Positions 33,216 to 43,562 of a stretch of DNA of 64,000 nt are shown in pieces. Both the position numbers and the translations under genes were made by a program. The DNA lies in NCBI RefSeq assembly GCF_031759225.1, contig NZ_CP134494.1, positions 1,548,501 through 1,612,500 on the forward strand, written 5' to 3'. This DNA is from Mesobacillus jeotgali. Lineage in GTDB: Bacteria; Bacillota; Bacilli; Bacillales; Cytobacillaceae. The notes beneath the pieces were generated by a model. It worked only from the letters and a program-made list of their open reading frames with translations. It made no database searches and was not told the DNA's origin. How positions within the stretch are numbered: position 1 is the stretch's first letter; every line of letters begins with the position of its first letter.

Positions 33216-35129
33216 ATGCGTGTTTCAAATGTGACGGTCAGAAAGAGGCTTGCTCTCGTTTTGGTAATCGGTATTTTGGTGTTTTTGATCATAGATGTCC
33301 GGCTTGGCTATGTGCAGTTTATGCTGGGAGATTTCTTGACGGGTAAAGCAAAGGATTCATGGAGCAGGAACGTTCCCTTTGAACCGCAGCGGGGGGAAAT
33401 AACGGACAGGAATGGAGTGGCGTTGGCGACAAATATCAGTGCGCCTACTGTTTACGTCGTGCCGCGTCAGGTAAAGGACCCTGAAGCTGCTGCAGAAATA
33501 TTGGCGAAAGCTTTGAATATGTCTAAAGAAAAAGCCTATCAACATATCACGAAAAAAGCGATGATTGAGAGAATTCCAGAGGGAAGGAAAATTTCTCACG
33601 AGAAAGCGAAGGAAATAAGGGCACTGGATATCAAGGGTGTTTACATCGGCGAGGATTCAAAGCGACATTATCCTTATGGAAGCTATCTTTCCCATGTACT
33701 GGGGTTTGCAGGAGTCGATAATCAAGGCTTGATGGGCCTAGAGCTTTATTATGATAAAGAATTGAAAGGGCAAAAGGGATCTGTCCAGTTTTATGCGGAT
33801 GCTAAGCAGCAGCGGATGAACAATATGGCAGATGACTATGAACCTCCAGTGGACGGGCTTGATTTAAAGCTGACTATTGACAGCAGGGTACAGACCATTG
33901 TTGAGAGGGAGCTGGATATTGCCCAGGCAAAATACAATCCAGATGGCATCATTGCCATTGCCATGAATCCGAATAACGGAGAGATCTTGGCAATGTCGAG
34001 CAGGCCGGACTTCGACCCTGCTAACTTCCGTAACGTGGCACCTGAAGTGTATAACCGGAACTTGCCGATATGGAGTACCTATGAGCCGGGATCCACTTTT
34101 AAAATCGTGACCCTCGCAGCTGCACTACAGGAGGGGAAAGTCGATCTTGAAAAAGATCATTTCCATGACTCTGGTTCTGTTGAAGTGGCCGGTGCGAGAA
34201 TTCGCTGCTGGAAAAAGGGTGGACACGGGAGCCAGTCATTCCTTGAAGTTGTCGAGAATTCCTGTAACCCTGGCTTCGTTGAGCTCGGTGACAGACTCGG
34301 AAAAGAAAAACTATTTAAATATGTGAAGGATTTCGGATTTGGTGAGAAGACAGGCATTGACCTTCAGGGAGAAGGCAAAGGAATCCTGTTCAACCTGGAC
34401 AGAGTCGGTCCAATCGAACAGGCAACCACCGCTTTCGGTCAGGGTGTATCTGTGACACCGATCCAGCAGGTTGCTGCGGTTTCAGCAGCAGTAAATGGCG
34501 GAATACTTTATACACCTTATATTGCTAAAGAATTGATAGATCCGGTTACTGGGGAAGTTGTGATGAAGAAATCCCCGCAAGCAAAAAGAAGGGTGATTTC
34601 TGAGGAAACTTCTAAAGAAATCAGGCATGCCCTTGAAAGTGTAGTAGCCAAAGGTTCAGGGAAAAATGCATATGTTGACTCTTACAGGGTTGGCGGCAAA
34701 ACAGGTACTGCCCAAAAGGCGAAAGATGGACGCTATCTTGAAAATAACCATATTGTTTCCTTCATAGGTTTTGCCCCTGCTGATGACCCGCAAATCGTAA
34801 TCTATGTAGCGGTTGACAATCCTAAGGGAACAGTCCAGTTCGGTGGGGTAGTGGCAGCACCTATTGTTGGTGATATTATGGAAGATAGCCTGCGGGCTAT
34901 GGAGGTACCTCCTCGGAAGGACCAAATTGAAAAAGAATTGACATGGCTCGACACACCAATGGTTGAAGTCCCTGACCTTGTTGGATTATCCAAACAGGAA
35001 CTCAGGCAGCAATTGATCAACTTCAAGCTTGATATTGCCGGTGATGGAGAGAAGGTTGTGAAACAGCTTCCTTCGCCAGGGGTGAAAATCAAGGAAGGTT
35101 CAACCATTAGGGTTTATATGAATGAATAA
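33216..35129 (+). CDS. spoVD: SpoVD, sporulation-specific penicillin-binding protein
   Basis: 637 aa. A class B PBP with an N-terminal anchor (ALVLVIGILVFLIIDVRLGYVQ), dimerisation domain (RGEITDRNGVALATN), transpeptidase motifs SxxK (GSTFK, Ser293), SCN (ENSCNPGF, Cys in the second motif) and KTG (GGKTGTAQK), and one C-terminal PASTA domain (VEVPDLVGLSKQELRQQL). In B. subtilis SpoVD works with SpoVE to make spore cortex. The single PASTA domain and the position after pbpB separate it from PBP2B. RBS AGGGGAGGT is about 11 bases from the ATG. A mother-cell promoter is expected in the gap but I could not place it. Confidence 0.93.
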   Translation: MRVSNVTVRKRLALVLVIGILVFLIIDVRLGYVQFMLGDFLTGKAKDSWSRNVPFEPQRGEITDRNGVALATNISAPTVYVVPRQVKDPEAAAEILAKALNMSKEKAYQHITKKAMIERIPEGRKISHEKAKEIRALDIKGVYIGEDSKRHYPYGSYLSHVLGFAGVDNQGLMGLELYYDKELKGQKGSVQFYADAKQQRMNNMADDYEPPVDGLDLKLTIDSRVQTIVERELDIAQAKYNPDGIIAIAMNPNNGEILAMSSRPDFDPANFRNVAPEVYNRNLPIWSTYEPGSTFKIVTLAAALQEGKVDLEKDHFHDSGSVEVAGARIRCWKKGGHGSQSFLEVVENSCNPGFVELGDRLGKEKLFKYVKDFGFGEKTGIDLQGEGKGILFNLDRVGPIEQATTAFGQGVSVTPIQQVAAVSAAVNGGILYTPYIAKELIDPVTGEVVMKKSPQAKRRVISEETSKEIRHALESVVAKGSGKNAYVDSYRVGGKTGTAQKAKDGRYLENNHIVSFIGFAPADDPQIVIYVAVDNPKGTVQFGGVVAAPIVGDIMEDSLRAMEVPPRKDQIEKELTWLDTPMVEVPDLVGLSKQELRQQLINFKLDIAGDGEKVVKQLPSPGVKIKEGSTIRVYMNE

Positions 35130-35176
35130 CTAAATCTGAACTTCAAGAATTTCAGATGATATATAATCTCTGGGAA

Positions 35177-35210
35177 GCAGGCGGCGGCAGGATAATCATC
35201 CGCCGCCTGC
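35177..35210 (+). terminator. GC-rich hairpin after spoVD
   Basis: GCAGGCGGCGG and CCGCCGCCTGC form an 11-bp stem around 12 bases. There is no real T-tract (TTTAGG), so it may be a weak terminator or an mRNA-stabilising hairpin between spoVD and murE. Confidence 0.5.
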
Positions 35211-35348
35211 TTTAGGCTGCCGGCCATTTCTTTTGTCGAGCAATTCCTAACGCAAAAAGGGCTTGTTCTTTTCATCTCCACAATGGCTAATTTCAGCCTA
35301 ATCATGTAAAATAAGAGTCGCCATGTTGTTTGAGAGGATTTGATATTT

Positions 35349-36809
35349 ATGAAATTACACGAATTGATCGGTTACTTGCACCCATTCGTGGATTACAAGG
35401 GAGAAAATCCCGAAATTACTTCAATTGAAAATGATAACCGCAGAGTGACTCCCGGGAGTTTATTCATATGTATAAAAGGTTATACAGTTGATGGTCACGA
35501 TTTCGCTGGGGCAGCTGTGAAAAACGGAGCTGCAGCCGTTCTGGCCGAAAGGGAACTGCCTGTGAATGTACCGGTGATCGTGGTCAAGGATACTGTTCGG
35601 GCAATGGCAGTGCTTGCTGATGCGTTTTACGGCCAGCCTAGCCAAAAGCTTCATATGGTAGGAATCACAGGTACAAATGGTAAGACGACGACTAGCCATA
35701 TTATTGAACAGATCTTTAAGGATGCAGGCCAGAAAACCGGACTGATTGGAACAATGTACACAAAGATCGGCGAGCAAATCTTTGAAGTGAAAAATACGAC
35801 ACCGGAAAGCCTGACCCTTCAAAAGACATTCAAGAGAATGGTTGACGAACAGGTTGATACAGCTGTGATGGAGGTATCTTCACATGCGCTGGTATATGGC
35901 CGTGTCCACGGTACAGATTACAATGTAGCGGTTTTCACAAACCTGACGCAGGATCATTTGGACTACCACAAGACAATGGAAGAATACAGGAAAGCAAAAG
36001 GGCTTCTTTTTTCACAGCTCGGTAATGCCTTCAACCATGAAAAACCAAAATTCGCCGTACTGAATTCCGATGATCCTGCAAGCGAAGAATTTGCTACGCT
36101 GACATCTGCCCATATTTTGACTTATGGCATTGATAACCATGCTGATCTGCAGGCAATCAACATCGCAATGACAGCTAGCGGTACATCATTTGATCTGGTC
36201 AGCCCATTTGGCGTGAAAAAGGTGAACATCCAATTGATTGGCAAGTTCAGCGTCTACAATGTACTTGCAAGCATCGGTGCTGCCCTGGTTTCCGGCTTAT
36301 CCTTAGATGATATCATCACCTCTGTAGAAGGTGTCAAAGGAGTATCAGGAAGGTTTGAAGTAGTCGATGCAGGTCAGGATTTCTCAGTGATTGTTGACTA
36401 TGCCCATACACCGGATAGTCTTGAAAATGTCCTGAAGACCATACAGCAATTTGCCCAGAAAAGGGTGTTCTGTGTAGTAGGCTGTGGTGGTGACCGTGAT
36501 CGAACAAAGCGTCCGCTCATGGCGAAAATTGCTTGCGAATATTCTACTGATGCCATTTTCACATCGGATAACCCGCGAAGCGAGGATCCGGCAGAAATCA
36601 TCAAGGATATGGAAGAAGGAGTTAAGGGCGAAGTTTATGCTGCGATCATTGATAGGAAGGAAGCTATCCAGCATGCCGTGAAAAATGCGAAGTCAGGAGA
36701 TGTCATCCTGATTGCGGGCAAGGGCCACGAAACATACCAGCAAATTGGTGACAGGACCTTTGACTTTGATGACCGGATTGTGGCACGCGAGGCGATAGAG
36801 GAGAGGTAA
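35349..36809 (+). CDS. murE: MurE, UDP-MurNAc-L-Ala-D-Glu:meso-diaminopimelate ligase
   Basis: 486 aa. It adds meso-diaminopimelate to the UDP-MurNAc dipeptide in the cytoplasm. The N-terminal domain has [24 protein letters not shown], the ATP loop is [13 protein letters not shown], and ENTTPES-like [11 protein letters not shown] and the DNPRSEDP motif (which selects diaminopimelate over lysine) are present. ATG 35349 gives the normal MKLHELIG start. A MurF-like fragment follows one base after the stop. Confidence 0.95.
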   Translation: MKLHELIGYLHPFVDYKGENPEITSIENDNRRVTPGSLFICIKGYTVDGHDFAGAAVKNGAAAVLAERELPVNVPVIVVKDTVRAMAVLADAFYGQPSQKLHMVGITGTNGKTTTSHIIEQIFKDAGQKTGLIGTMYTKIGEQIFEVKNTTPESLTLQKTFKRMVDEQVDTAVMEVSSHALVYGRVHGTDYNVAVFTNLTQDHLDYHKTMEEYRKAKGLLFSQLGNAFNHEKPKFAVLNSDDPASEEFATLTSAHILTYGIDNHADLQAINIAMTASGTSFDLVSPFGVKKVNIQLIGKFSVYNVLASIGAALVSGLSLDDIITSVEGVKGVSGRFEVVDAGQDFSVIVDYAHTPDSLENVLKTIQQFAQKRVFCVVGCGGDRDRTKRPLMAKIACEYSTDAIFTSDNPRSEDPAEIIKDMEEGVKGEVYAAIIDRKEAIQHAVKNAKSGDVILIAGKGHETYQQIGDRTFDFDDRIVAREAIEER

Positions 36810-36810
36810 T

Positions 36811-37260
36811 ATGCTGACATACCAGGATGTTTTAAGTCTATTTTCAAGAACAACTGGAATAAGGGATGAGAATATTCGCTTTCAAACTGTAAGCAGTCTC
36901 GCTGGCGCAAAACAGCCTAAAGGGCTTTTTGTCCCGGTATCGACTGATTCCGGTACTTTACAGGAAGCAATTTCGAATGGTGCCGTGGCAGCTGTTTGGC
37001 CAGAAGGCGAGCAGGTGCCAGCATATGCGCCAAACCACTTCCCGATTTTTTACACACAAGATAATTTGAAAGGCTTAGAGATAATTATGAACTCATACTA
37101 TGATTACTTAACACAGAATAAAAACATCAAAGAAAGAACTAAATTCATTTTCCAGAACAAAGGACTTCTTAATGAATCTGATGAAACATATGATATAGCT
37201 GTGATGGCTGAAAACATCAATAGTCTTGGCAGCAATCAGAATAAGGCAGGTGAGGAATAG
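36811..37260 (+). CDS. Stand-alone MurF/MurE-type N-terminal domain
   Basis: 149 aa, occupying the place where many Firmicutes carry murF. The first 110 residues follow the UDP-MurNAc-binding domain of MurE/Mur[41 protein letters not shown] corresponds to the usual SR-x-x-PG-x-LFV...DGH-F...A-x-x-GA pattern, and [20 protein letters not shown] to its closing helix. The ATP-binding GTNGKT loop and the whole ligase core are absent, so it cannot be a ligase. The remaining 40 residues are unlike Mur ligases. The frame is intact with a good RBS (GAGAGG) and tight spacing to murE and mraY, which argues for a kept gene rather than decay. B. subtilis has no such gene here. Confidence 0.6.
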   Translation: MLTYQDVLSLFSRTTGIRDENIRFQTVSSLAGAKQPKGLFVPVSTDSGTLQEAISNGAVAAVWPEGEQVPAYAPNHFPIFYTQDNLKGLEIIMNSYYDYLTQNKNIKERTKFIFQNKGLLNESDETYDIAVMAENINSLGSNQNKAGEE

Positions 37261-37261
37261 A

Positions 37262-38236
37262 ATGCTGGAGCAAGTAATCTTTTTCACAATATTAATGGGC
37301 TTCCTAATCACAGTTCTGCTTTCTCCAGTGTTTATTCCTTTTTTGAGAAGGCTTAAATTCGGCCAAAGCATCAGAGAAGAAGGTCCGAAATCACATCAGA
37401 AAAAAACAGGTACACCTACGATGGGCGGTGTCATGATCTTAATCTCAATCACAATCACGACACTTGTGATGACAGGGAAGTTCTCACAACCCTCAGTGGA
37501 AACGTATCTATTGTTATTGGTTACTTTAGGCTTTGGCTTACTAGGGTTTATGGATGACTTCATAAAGGTTGTCATGAAGCGGAACCTTGGATTGACTTCC
37601 AAACAAAAACTCCTTGGACAAATCATTATTTCTGTTATTTTTTATTTCATATTCAAGCAAAGTGATTTTTCAACAGAGATCAGCATTCCTTTAACCGATA
37701 TCTCTTTTGATCTTGGTTGGGGATATGCCCTTTTCATTATTTTCTGGATGGTCGGGTTTTCGAATGCTGTTAACCTGACGGACGGGCTTGACGGGCTGGT
37801 TTCCGGTACGGCTGCCATTGCATTCGGTGCATTTGCAGTTCTTGCCTGGAGTCAATCTCAATATGAATTGTCCATTTTTTCTGTCGCGGTTGTAGGCGCA
37901 GTATTGGGATTCCTAGTATTTAATGCGCATCCAGCTAAAGTGTTCATGGGAGACACAGGTTCACTTGCTCTTGGAGGTGCGATCGCAACTGTTGCTATCC
38001 TTGCGAAGCTTGAAATCATCCTGATCGTCATTGGCGGTATTTTCGTGATTGAAACATTATCCGTGATCCTGCAGGTCATATCATTTAAAACGACCGGCAA
38101 AAGAATTTTCAGGATGAGTCCTCTTCACCATCACTATGAGTTGATTGGGTGGTCAGAATGGCGAGTTGTCGTCACATTCTGGACTGTTGGCCTGCTATTT
38201 GCGATCCTAGGAATTTATATTGAGGTGTGGATCTAA
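37262..38236 (+). CDS. mraY: MraY, phospho-N-acetylmuramoyl-pentapeptide transferase
   Basis: 324 aa, the same length as in B. subtilis, with about ten transmembrane helices. It forms lipid I from UDP-MurNAc-pentapeptide and undecaprenyl phosphate. Signatures: [16 protein letters not shown], the Asp pair in [21 protein letters not shown], and the catalytic [13 protein letters not shown]. The HHHYE motif ([12 protein letters not shown]) is present. The start at 37262 follows GGTGAGGAAT; the frame is open further upstream inside the MurF-like gene. Confidence 0.96.
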   Translation: MLEQVIFFTILMGFLITVLLSPVFIPFLRRLKFGQSIREEGPKSHQKKTGTPTMGGVMILISITITTLVMTGKFSQPSVETYLLLLVTLGFGLLGFMDDFIKVVMKRNLGLTSKQKLLGQIIISVIFYFIFKQSDFSTEISIPLTDISFDLGWGYALFIIFWMVGFSNAVNLTDGLDGLVSGTAAIAFGAFAVLAWSQSQYELSIFSVAVVGAVLGFLVFNAHPAKVFMGDTGSLALGGAIATVAILAKLEIILIVIGGIFVIETLSVILQVISFKTTGKRIFRMSPLHHHYELIGWSEWRVVVTFWTVGLLFAILGIYIEVWI

Positions 38237-39589
38237 ATGAAAAATATCAAAACATATCAACATAAAAAAATACTTGTACTTGGCCTTGCCAAGAGTGGAG
38301 TCAGCGCAGCGGCTCTACTACATAAATTAGGGGCATTCGTGACGGTCAACGACAGCAAGCCTCTTGATGAAAACCCGGAAGCACAAGGTTTGCTCGAGCA
38401 GGGGATCAAGGTTGTTTGTGGAAGCCACCCTATCGAATTGATGGACGAAGGATTTGAACTGGTCGTCAAGAATCCCGGGATTCCTTACTATAATCCTATG
38501 ATTCAAAAGGCGATTGAAAAAGAAATTCCGATCATTACTGAGGTGGAATTGGCATACCAGATTTCGGAAGCACCACTCGTAGGAATAACAGGCACTAACG
38601 GAAAGACAACTACGACTACACTCATTTTTGAAATGCTTGAGGCAGGGGATAAACACCCATTGATTGCAGGCAATATCGGTACGGTTGCATCAGGTGTTGC
38701 TCAGGATGCAACAACTGATAACACGATCGTTATCGAACTGTCTTCTTTTCAATTGATGGGAATTGATCAGTTTAAACCTCGTATTGCCATTATTACAAAC
38801 CTGTATGATGCACACCTTGATTATCATGGGACGAGGAAAGAATATATTGGAGCTAAGGCTCTTATCACAAAGAACCAGACTGAGGAAGACTTCCTGATTG
38901 TCAATGCTGATCAGGAGGAAGTCATGGAAATCGCCCGGAATTCACGAGCGCAGATTGTTCCTTTTTCAACTAAAAAGGTGCTGGAGAGCGGTGCTTATGT
39001 AATGGATGGCTGGGTTTGCTTTAATGGGGAGAAGATTATTGAAACGAAGGACATCGTTTTGCCCGGAAAGCATAATCTGGAGAATATTTTATCGGCCGTA
39101 GCGGCGACACTGCTTTCAGGGGCGGACAAAGATGCCATCCATAAAGTGCTTACCACCTTTGCTGGTGTTCGTCATAGGCTCCAGTATGTCGATACGATCG
39201 ATGGACGGAAATTTTATAATGACTCAAAAGCGACCAATATTTTGGCTACTGAAAATGCCCTGGCGGCTTTCGAGGCGCCAATTGTTTTGCTGGCCGGCGG
39301 TCTTGACAGAGGCAATTCCTTTGATGAACTTGTTCCTGCCCTGAAAAATGTGAAGACGCTGATTACCTTTGGTGAAACAGCTGAAAAAGTTGGACAGGCT
39401 GGACGAGATGCAGGAATAAAAACGATTTTAAGGGCCGATAATGTGGAAAAGGCCGTTCCCGTGGCATTTGAACATTCAGAACCCGGTGATGTCATCCTGT
39501 TGTCTCCTGCATGCGCAAGCTGGGATCAGTACAAAACTTTTGAGGTCAGAGGAGACATGTTTATCGAGGCAGTGCATAAGCTTAAGTAA
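38237..39589 (+). CDS. murD: MurD, UDP-MurNAc-L-alanine:D-glutamate ligase
   Basis: 450 aa. It adds D-glutamate to UDP-MurNAc-L-Ala. Features: N-terminal [22 protein letters not shown], the ATP loop [15 protein letters not shown], the central [15 protein letters not shown] and [12 protein letters not shown], and the C-terminal [17 protein letters not shown] and [15 protein letters not shown]. It begins at the base after the mraY stop, with the RBS GAGGTG inside mraY. Next in the cluster is spoVE, about 100 bases on. Confidence 0.96.
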   Translation: MKNIKTYQHKKILVLGLAKSGVSAAALLHKLGAFVTVNDSKPLDENPEAQGLLEQGIKVVCGSHPIELMDEGFELVVKNPGIPYYNPMIQKAIEKEIPIITEVELAYQISEAPLVGITGTNGKTTTTTLIFEMLEAGDKHPLIAGNIGTVASGVAQDATTDNTIVIELSSFQLMGIDQFKPRIAIITNLYDAHLDYHGTRKEYIGAKALITKNQTEEDFLIVNADQEEVMEIARNSRAQIVPFSTKKVLESGAYVMDGWVCFNGEKIIETKDIVLPGKHNLENILSAVAATLLSGADKDAIHKVLTTFAGVRHRLQYVDTIDGRKFYNDSKATNILATENALAAFEAPIVLLAGGLDRGNSFDELVPALKNVKTLITFGETAEKVGQAGRDAGIKTILRADNVEKAVPVAFEHSEPGDVILLSPACASWDQYKTFEVRGDMFIEAVHKLK

Positions 39590-39690
39590 GGGCTTGTCTT
39601 GAACAACATGACTCTCGATGCTTGGCCTCATAGCAGGCTGGATGGGAAGCGGCATATGAGCCCTAAATCATACAGCCGAGGTGTATTGCT

Positions 39691-40791
39691 TTGCCAACGA
39701 AAAAAACGACTCCAGACATATTCCTGATGATAGTAACCTTTACGCTTTTGGCAGTGGGTTTGATCATGGTCTACAGTGCCAGTGCTGTCTGGGCGGACTA
39801 TAAGTTTAATGATTCTTTCTTTTTTGCGAAACGGCAAATGCTGTTTGCGGGCGTCGGGATCATCGCAATGTTCTTTATCATGAATATCGATTACTGGACT
39901 TGGAGGACCTGGGCAAAGGTCATACTGATTATTTGTTTTGTCCTTCTGATCCTTGTATTGATTCCCGGAATCGGCAATGTGCGGAATGGTTCGAGGAGCT
40001 GGATCGGAGTCGGAGCCTTCTCTGTACAGCCATCAGAGTTCATGAAAATCGCGATGATTGCATTTCTGGCAAAGTTTTTGTCAGAGAACCAGAAGGCGAT
40101 CACTTCATTCAAGCAAGGACTTTTCCCTTCTTTAGGTCTTGTGTTTCTGGCATTTGGACTGATCATGCTGCAGCCTGATTTAGGTACAGGAACAGTCATG
40201 GTAGGCACTTCTGTGGTCATGATCTTTATTGCAGGAGCCAGAATCAGTCATTTTGTCGGCCTCGGGCTATTGGGGGTTGCAGGTTTTGTCGGGCTGATCA
40301 TTTCCGCTCCGTACCGGATGAAAAGGATCACTTCGTTCCTGGACCCATGGCAGGATCCGCTCGGAAGCGGCTTCCAAATGATTCAATCGCTGTATGCGAT
40401 TGGACCAGGTGGATTGTTCGGTCTTGGCCTTGGGCAGAGCAGGCAAAAATTCTTTTACCTGCCTGAGCCGCAGACAGATTTTATTTTTGCGATTCTTGCT
40501 GAGGAACTAGGGTTCATTGGCGGTTCATTGATTCTTCTATTATTCTCCTTACTGCTTTGGAGGGGAATAAGGATTGCTCTGGGAGCCCCAGATTTATTCG
40601 GGACTTTCCTTGCGACAGGGATTATCGCAATGATCGCCATCCAGGTGATGATTAATATCGGAGTTGTAACGGGTCTTATGCCTGTTACTGGAATCACTCT
40701 CCCGTTCCTCAGTTACGGCGGTTCATCCCTGACATTGATGCTGATGGCAGTCGGAGTGCTGCTGAATATAAGTCGACATTCTCGATACTGA
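39691..40791 (+). CDS. spoVE: SpoVE, SEDS-family cortex peptidoglycan polymerase/flippase-like protein
   Basis: 366 aa with about ten transmembrane helices. It is of the FtsW/RodA/SpoVE (SEDS) family: GLIMVYSASAVWADYKFNDSFFFAKRQ at the start, NGSRSWIGVGAFSVQPSEFMKI, PDLGTGTVM, and PVTGITLPFLSYGGSSL at the end. With SpoVD it builds spore cortex in B. subtilis; the shared placement between murD and murG supports SpoVE over FtsW. The start is TTG at 39691 after CGAGGTG. A CATACAGC element at 39669 looks like a sigma-E -10, but no matching -35 is at the proper distance. Confidence 0.93.
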   Translation: MPTKKTTPDIFLMIVTFTLLAVGLIMVYSASAVWADYKFNDSFFFAKRQMLFAGVGIIAMFFIMNIDYWTWRTWAKVILIICFVLLILVLIPGIGNVRNGSRSWIGVGAFSVQPSEFMKIAMIAFLAKFLSENQKAITSFKQGLFPSLGLVFLAFGLIMLQPDLGTGTVMVGTSVVMIFIAGARISHFVGLGLLGVAGFVGLIISAPYRMKRITSFLDPWQDPLGSGFQMIQSLYAIGPGGLFGLGLGQSRQKFFYLPEPQTDFIFAILAEELGFIGGSLILLLFSLLLWRGIRIALGAPDLFGTFLATGIIAMIAIQVMINIGVVTGLMPVTGITLPFLSYGGSSLTLMLMAVGVLLNISRHSRY

Positions 40792-40821
40792 TAAAAGACC
40801 CTGGTGAAGGGTCTTTTATTT
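40792..40821 (+). terminator. Terminator of spoVE
   Basis: TAAAAGACCCT and AGGGTCTTTTA pair around 5 bases. The following 410 bases up to murG hold no gene; a small hairpin (GTAAAAA with TTTTTAC, 41143-41167) is the only other structure I see. Confidence 0.8.
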
Positions 40822-41238
40822 GTTGGAGTCGAGGCTTCTATGTGAATATGAATAGGAATATACTGCTGTTCATGCTATATTACATTTAAATAACAATATC
40901 TTTAAAAACTGTTCTTGAGTTTAGAATATAGTAGAATAGGGTAAAACCGGGGAGTGCCTTTTTATAGGCTTCTTTCACAATCGAAATCCACGTGAGGCAG
41001 TCCAGGTTTGCGGTGTGGATACGTGATTTAAAAGGCTGTTTTCGAATTGATTGTTGCTTTGTGAACGGGTATTTGGACCCGAATTTGGGAAGGTATTGAG
41101 GCACTTTTTGAGGAATTTCTTAAAAGGATTGCTTTAGTACCAGTAAAAAGCCAGTGCCGGTTTTTACCTTTCGTGTTGAAAGCAACAAAGCTTATGAAAA
41201 GAGCATAAAAAAAGAGATAAGTTGCTGAGGTGTGGAAA

Positions 41239-42333
41239 ATGAAGATTGCAGTTAGCGGGGGCGGCACAGGGGGACATATATATCCTGCGCTCGCACTAAT
41301 AAGGGAAATTCAAAAAAAGGATGAAAATGTCGAGTTTCTTTACATAGGAACAGAAAAAGGCCTTGAAAGCAAGCTTGTGCCGAGGGAGAATATCCCTTTT
41401 AAATCCATACATATCACAGGTTTCAAACGAAAGATTTCATTTGAAAATGTAAAAACGGTCTTGAGGTTCCTTAAAGGAGTCCGGGACAGTAAAAAAATGC
41501 TCAAGGATTTCAAACCAGATGTGGTCATTGGTACTGGCGGCTATGTTTGCGGGCCGGTGGTCTATGCGGCTGCGAAAATGGGCATACCTACAATTGTCCA
41601 TGAACAAAATAGTGTTCCAGGTTTGACGAATAAGTTCCTGAGCCGTTATGTTGATAAGATTGCGATCTGTTTCGAGGAAGCAAGGCAATTCTTCCCTGAG
41701 CAAAAAGTAGTGTTGACTGGTAACCCGAGGGCTTCCGAGGTATTGGGGCAGGATGGGGTCAAAGGAAGATTGTCCGCCGGCCTGAAGCTCAAGATTCCGA
41801 CTGTTCTCATTTTTGGCGGAAGCAGGGGGGCAAGGCCAATTAATGAAGCGGTCGTAAAAAGTCTGACAGAATTAAGCGGCAAACCATATCAGGTTCTATA
41901 TGTTACGGGAGATGTTCATTTTGAAGATGTCCGGAAGGAAGTTGAGCTTGTCGGAAATCCTGGCAATGTCATTATCAAACCATTTATACACAATATGCCA
42001 GAGGTATTATCCGGGGTGGATTTAACCGTAGCAAGGGCAGGGGCGACTACACTCGCTGAACTGACTTCATTGGGTATTCCGAGCATTTTGATCCCGAGCC
42101 CATATGTTACCGACAACCATCAAGAAAAAAACGCCCGGGCTTTAAGTGAGAATGGAGCAGCGAAGCTGCTGCTCGAGAAAGATCTCACAGGCCCTAAACT
42201 GGTAGAAAGCATTGACCAGATTCTTGGTCGTGAGGAGAAGCTGGCAGAAATGAAGAAGGCCGCAAAAAAACTGGGCATCCCTGACGCTGCACAGAGACTG
42301 TATCGTCTCATGGAGGAATTGGCGAAAAAGTAG
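41239..42333 (+). CDS. murG: MurG, lipid II-forming N-acetylglucosaminyltransferase
   Basis: 364 aa. It transfers GlcNAc from UDP-GlcNAc to lipid I at the inner membrane face. Glycine-rich loops: [15 protein letters not shown] at the N-terminus and [14 protein letters not shown]; the [15 protein letters not shown] region; the second-domain loop [14 protein letters not shown]; and the UDP-sugar site [34 protein letters not shown] 41239 follows CTGAGGTG at 7 bases; an upstream GTG at 41230 is less likely. Confidence 0.96.
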   Translation: MKIAVSGGGTGGHIYPALALIREIQKKDENVEFLYIGTEKGLESKLVPRENIPFKSIHITGFKRKISFENVKTVLRFLKGVRDSKKMLKDFKPDVVIGTGGYVCGPVVYAAAKMGIPTIVHEQNSVPGLTNKFLSRYVDKIAICFEEARQFFPEQKVVLTGNPRASEVLGQDGVKGRLSAGLKLKIPTVLIFGGSRGARPINEAVVKSLTELSGKPYQVLYVTGDVHFEDVRKEVELVGNPGNVIIKPFIHNMPEVLSGVDLTVARAGATTLAELTSLGIPSILIPSPYVTDNHQEKNARALSENGAAKLLLEKDLTGPKLVESIDQILGREEKLAEMKKAAKKLGIPDAAQRLYRLMEELAKK

Positions 42334-42394
42334 CCTATAGGCATGCAGCTGCATAAAATGTTCAAAATAGCTGTATCGTGAAAGGAAGGTAATT

Positions 42395-43303
42395 ATGAAG
42401 GATCTAGCTAGCAAACTTAGAGAAATGAGCATCGGTTCGATTAAAGAAAACGAACCGCTCGCAAACCATACATCGATGAAAATAGGCGGACCTGCTGACA
42501 TACTTGTTGAACCTTCATCAATAGAAAATCTAAAAAAAGCGGTTGAAGTTATTAAGGATTCAGGTGTGAAATGGACAGTAATCGGCAGAGGGTCTAATCT
42601 GCTCGTTTCAGATAAAGGCATTGAAGGTGTTGTGATTAAACTGGGTTCCGGCCTAGATGATTTGGAGATTGACGGAACGAGAGTGACAGCTGGCGGAGGC
42701 CTTTCACTGGTCAACTTTGCCATCACTATCAGCCGCAAAGGGCTTTCAGGATTGGAGTTTGCAGGCGGAATCCCTGGGTCGATCGGCGGCGCCGTTTATA
42801 TGAACGCAGGAGCTCATGGGTCGGATATTTCTCAAATTCTGGAGAAAGCCTATGTGCTCTTTGAGGATGGCTCTCTTGAATGGCTCTCAAATGAAGAAAT
42901 GAAATTTTCATATCGCACATCTGTACTCCAGAAAGAGAGACCTGGGATTGTCGTAGGAGCTGTATTCCAGCTCACAGAAGGAAATAAAGATGATATTGTG
43001 GCGGAACTTCAAAAGAACAAGGATTATCGTAAAGAAACCCAGCCATATAATTTTCCAAGCTGCGGCAGCGTCTTCCGGAATCCTCTGCCAAATTATGCTG
43101 GTAATTTAATTGAGAAATCAGGCTTAAAAGGCCATCAAATCGGCGGAGCCCAAATTTCTGAGCTTCATGCCAACTTCATTGTAAACAAAGGAAATGCAAA
43201 GGCTGAGGATGTACTCGGTCTAATCCAGCATGTAAAAGACACAGTCCTTGATTTACATGGTGTGAAAATGGAGACAGAGGTAGAAATTATCGGACGGAAA
43301 TAG
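42395..43303 (+). CDS. murB: MurB, UDP-N-acetylenolpyruvoylglucosamine reductase
   Basis: 302 aa. FAD- and NADPH-dependent enzyme that completes UDP-MurNAc synthesis. Seen are [13 protein letters not shown], the FAD-binding [43 protein letters not shown], the proton-donor region [11 protein letters not shown] (Ser in GSVF), and the end [12 protein letters not shown]. This is the type IIa MurB. RBS GAAAGGAAGG precedes the ATG. It is the third gene of the murG-murB stretch; a possible terminator and promoter separate it from divIB. Confidence 0.95.
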   Translation: MKDLASKLREMSIGSIKENEPLANHTSMKIGGPADILVEPSSIENLKKAVEVIKDSGVKWTVIGRGSNLLVSDKGIEGVVIKLGSGLDDLEIDGTRVTAGGGLSLVNFAITISRKGLSGLEFAGGIPGSIGGAVYMNAGAHGSDISQILEKAYVLFEDGSLEWLSNEEMKFSYRTSVLQKERPGIVVGAVFQLTEGNKDDIVAELQKNKDYRKETQPYNFPSCGSVFRNPLPNYAGNLIEKSGLKGHQIGGAQISELHANFIVNKGNAKAEDVLGLIQHVKDTVLDLHGVKMETEVEIIGRK

Positions 43304-43333
43304 CAGGAAAGAGGTTCAAGCTGTCAATTTCTG

Positions 43334-43342
43334 TGATATAAT
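43334..43342 (+). promoter_or_regulatory. Possible extended -10 promoter upstream of divIB
   Basis: TGATATAAT, a perfect TGN-TATAAT, stands 220 bases before divIB and repeats the nonamer found before rsmH. A weak TTCAAG lies 16 bases upstream. Confidence 0.4.
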
Positions 43343-43375
43343 AATTCATTAGATTAGGATGCTTACCTTATAGAT

Positions 43376-43418
43376 ACGGCATGTCCAAAATTCTCATGCC
43401 GTTGACTCTTCTTTTTTA
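43376..43418 (+). terminator. Terminator-like hairpin between murB and divIB
   Basis: ACGGCATG and CATGCCGT pair around 11 bases and are followed by a T-rich run. It lies downstream of the possible promoter at 43334, so it could act as a leader attenuator as well as ending murB transcripts. Confidence 0.5.
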
Positions 43419-43562
43419 CTATGTGCTGTACATACCTTGAGTAATTATCATGGGGAAGCTCCTGATCTATTAGTAATTTATTACGATGGCTTTAACCTGC
43501 TAGAAGCAACAAAAGGGAGTTATCTTTAGGAAATGGGTTCAGCCGATAAAGAGGGGATTGAA

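Noticed and set aside
39669..39676. Sigma-E promoter of spoVE (CATACAGC)
   Set aside because: The -10-like element is good, but the nearest ATAT-type -35 is about 10 bases away rather than 14-15.
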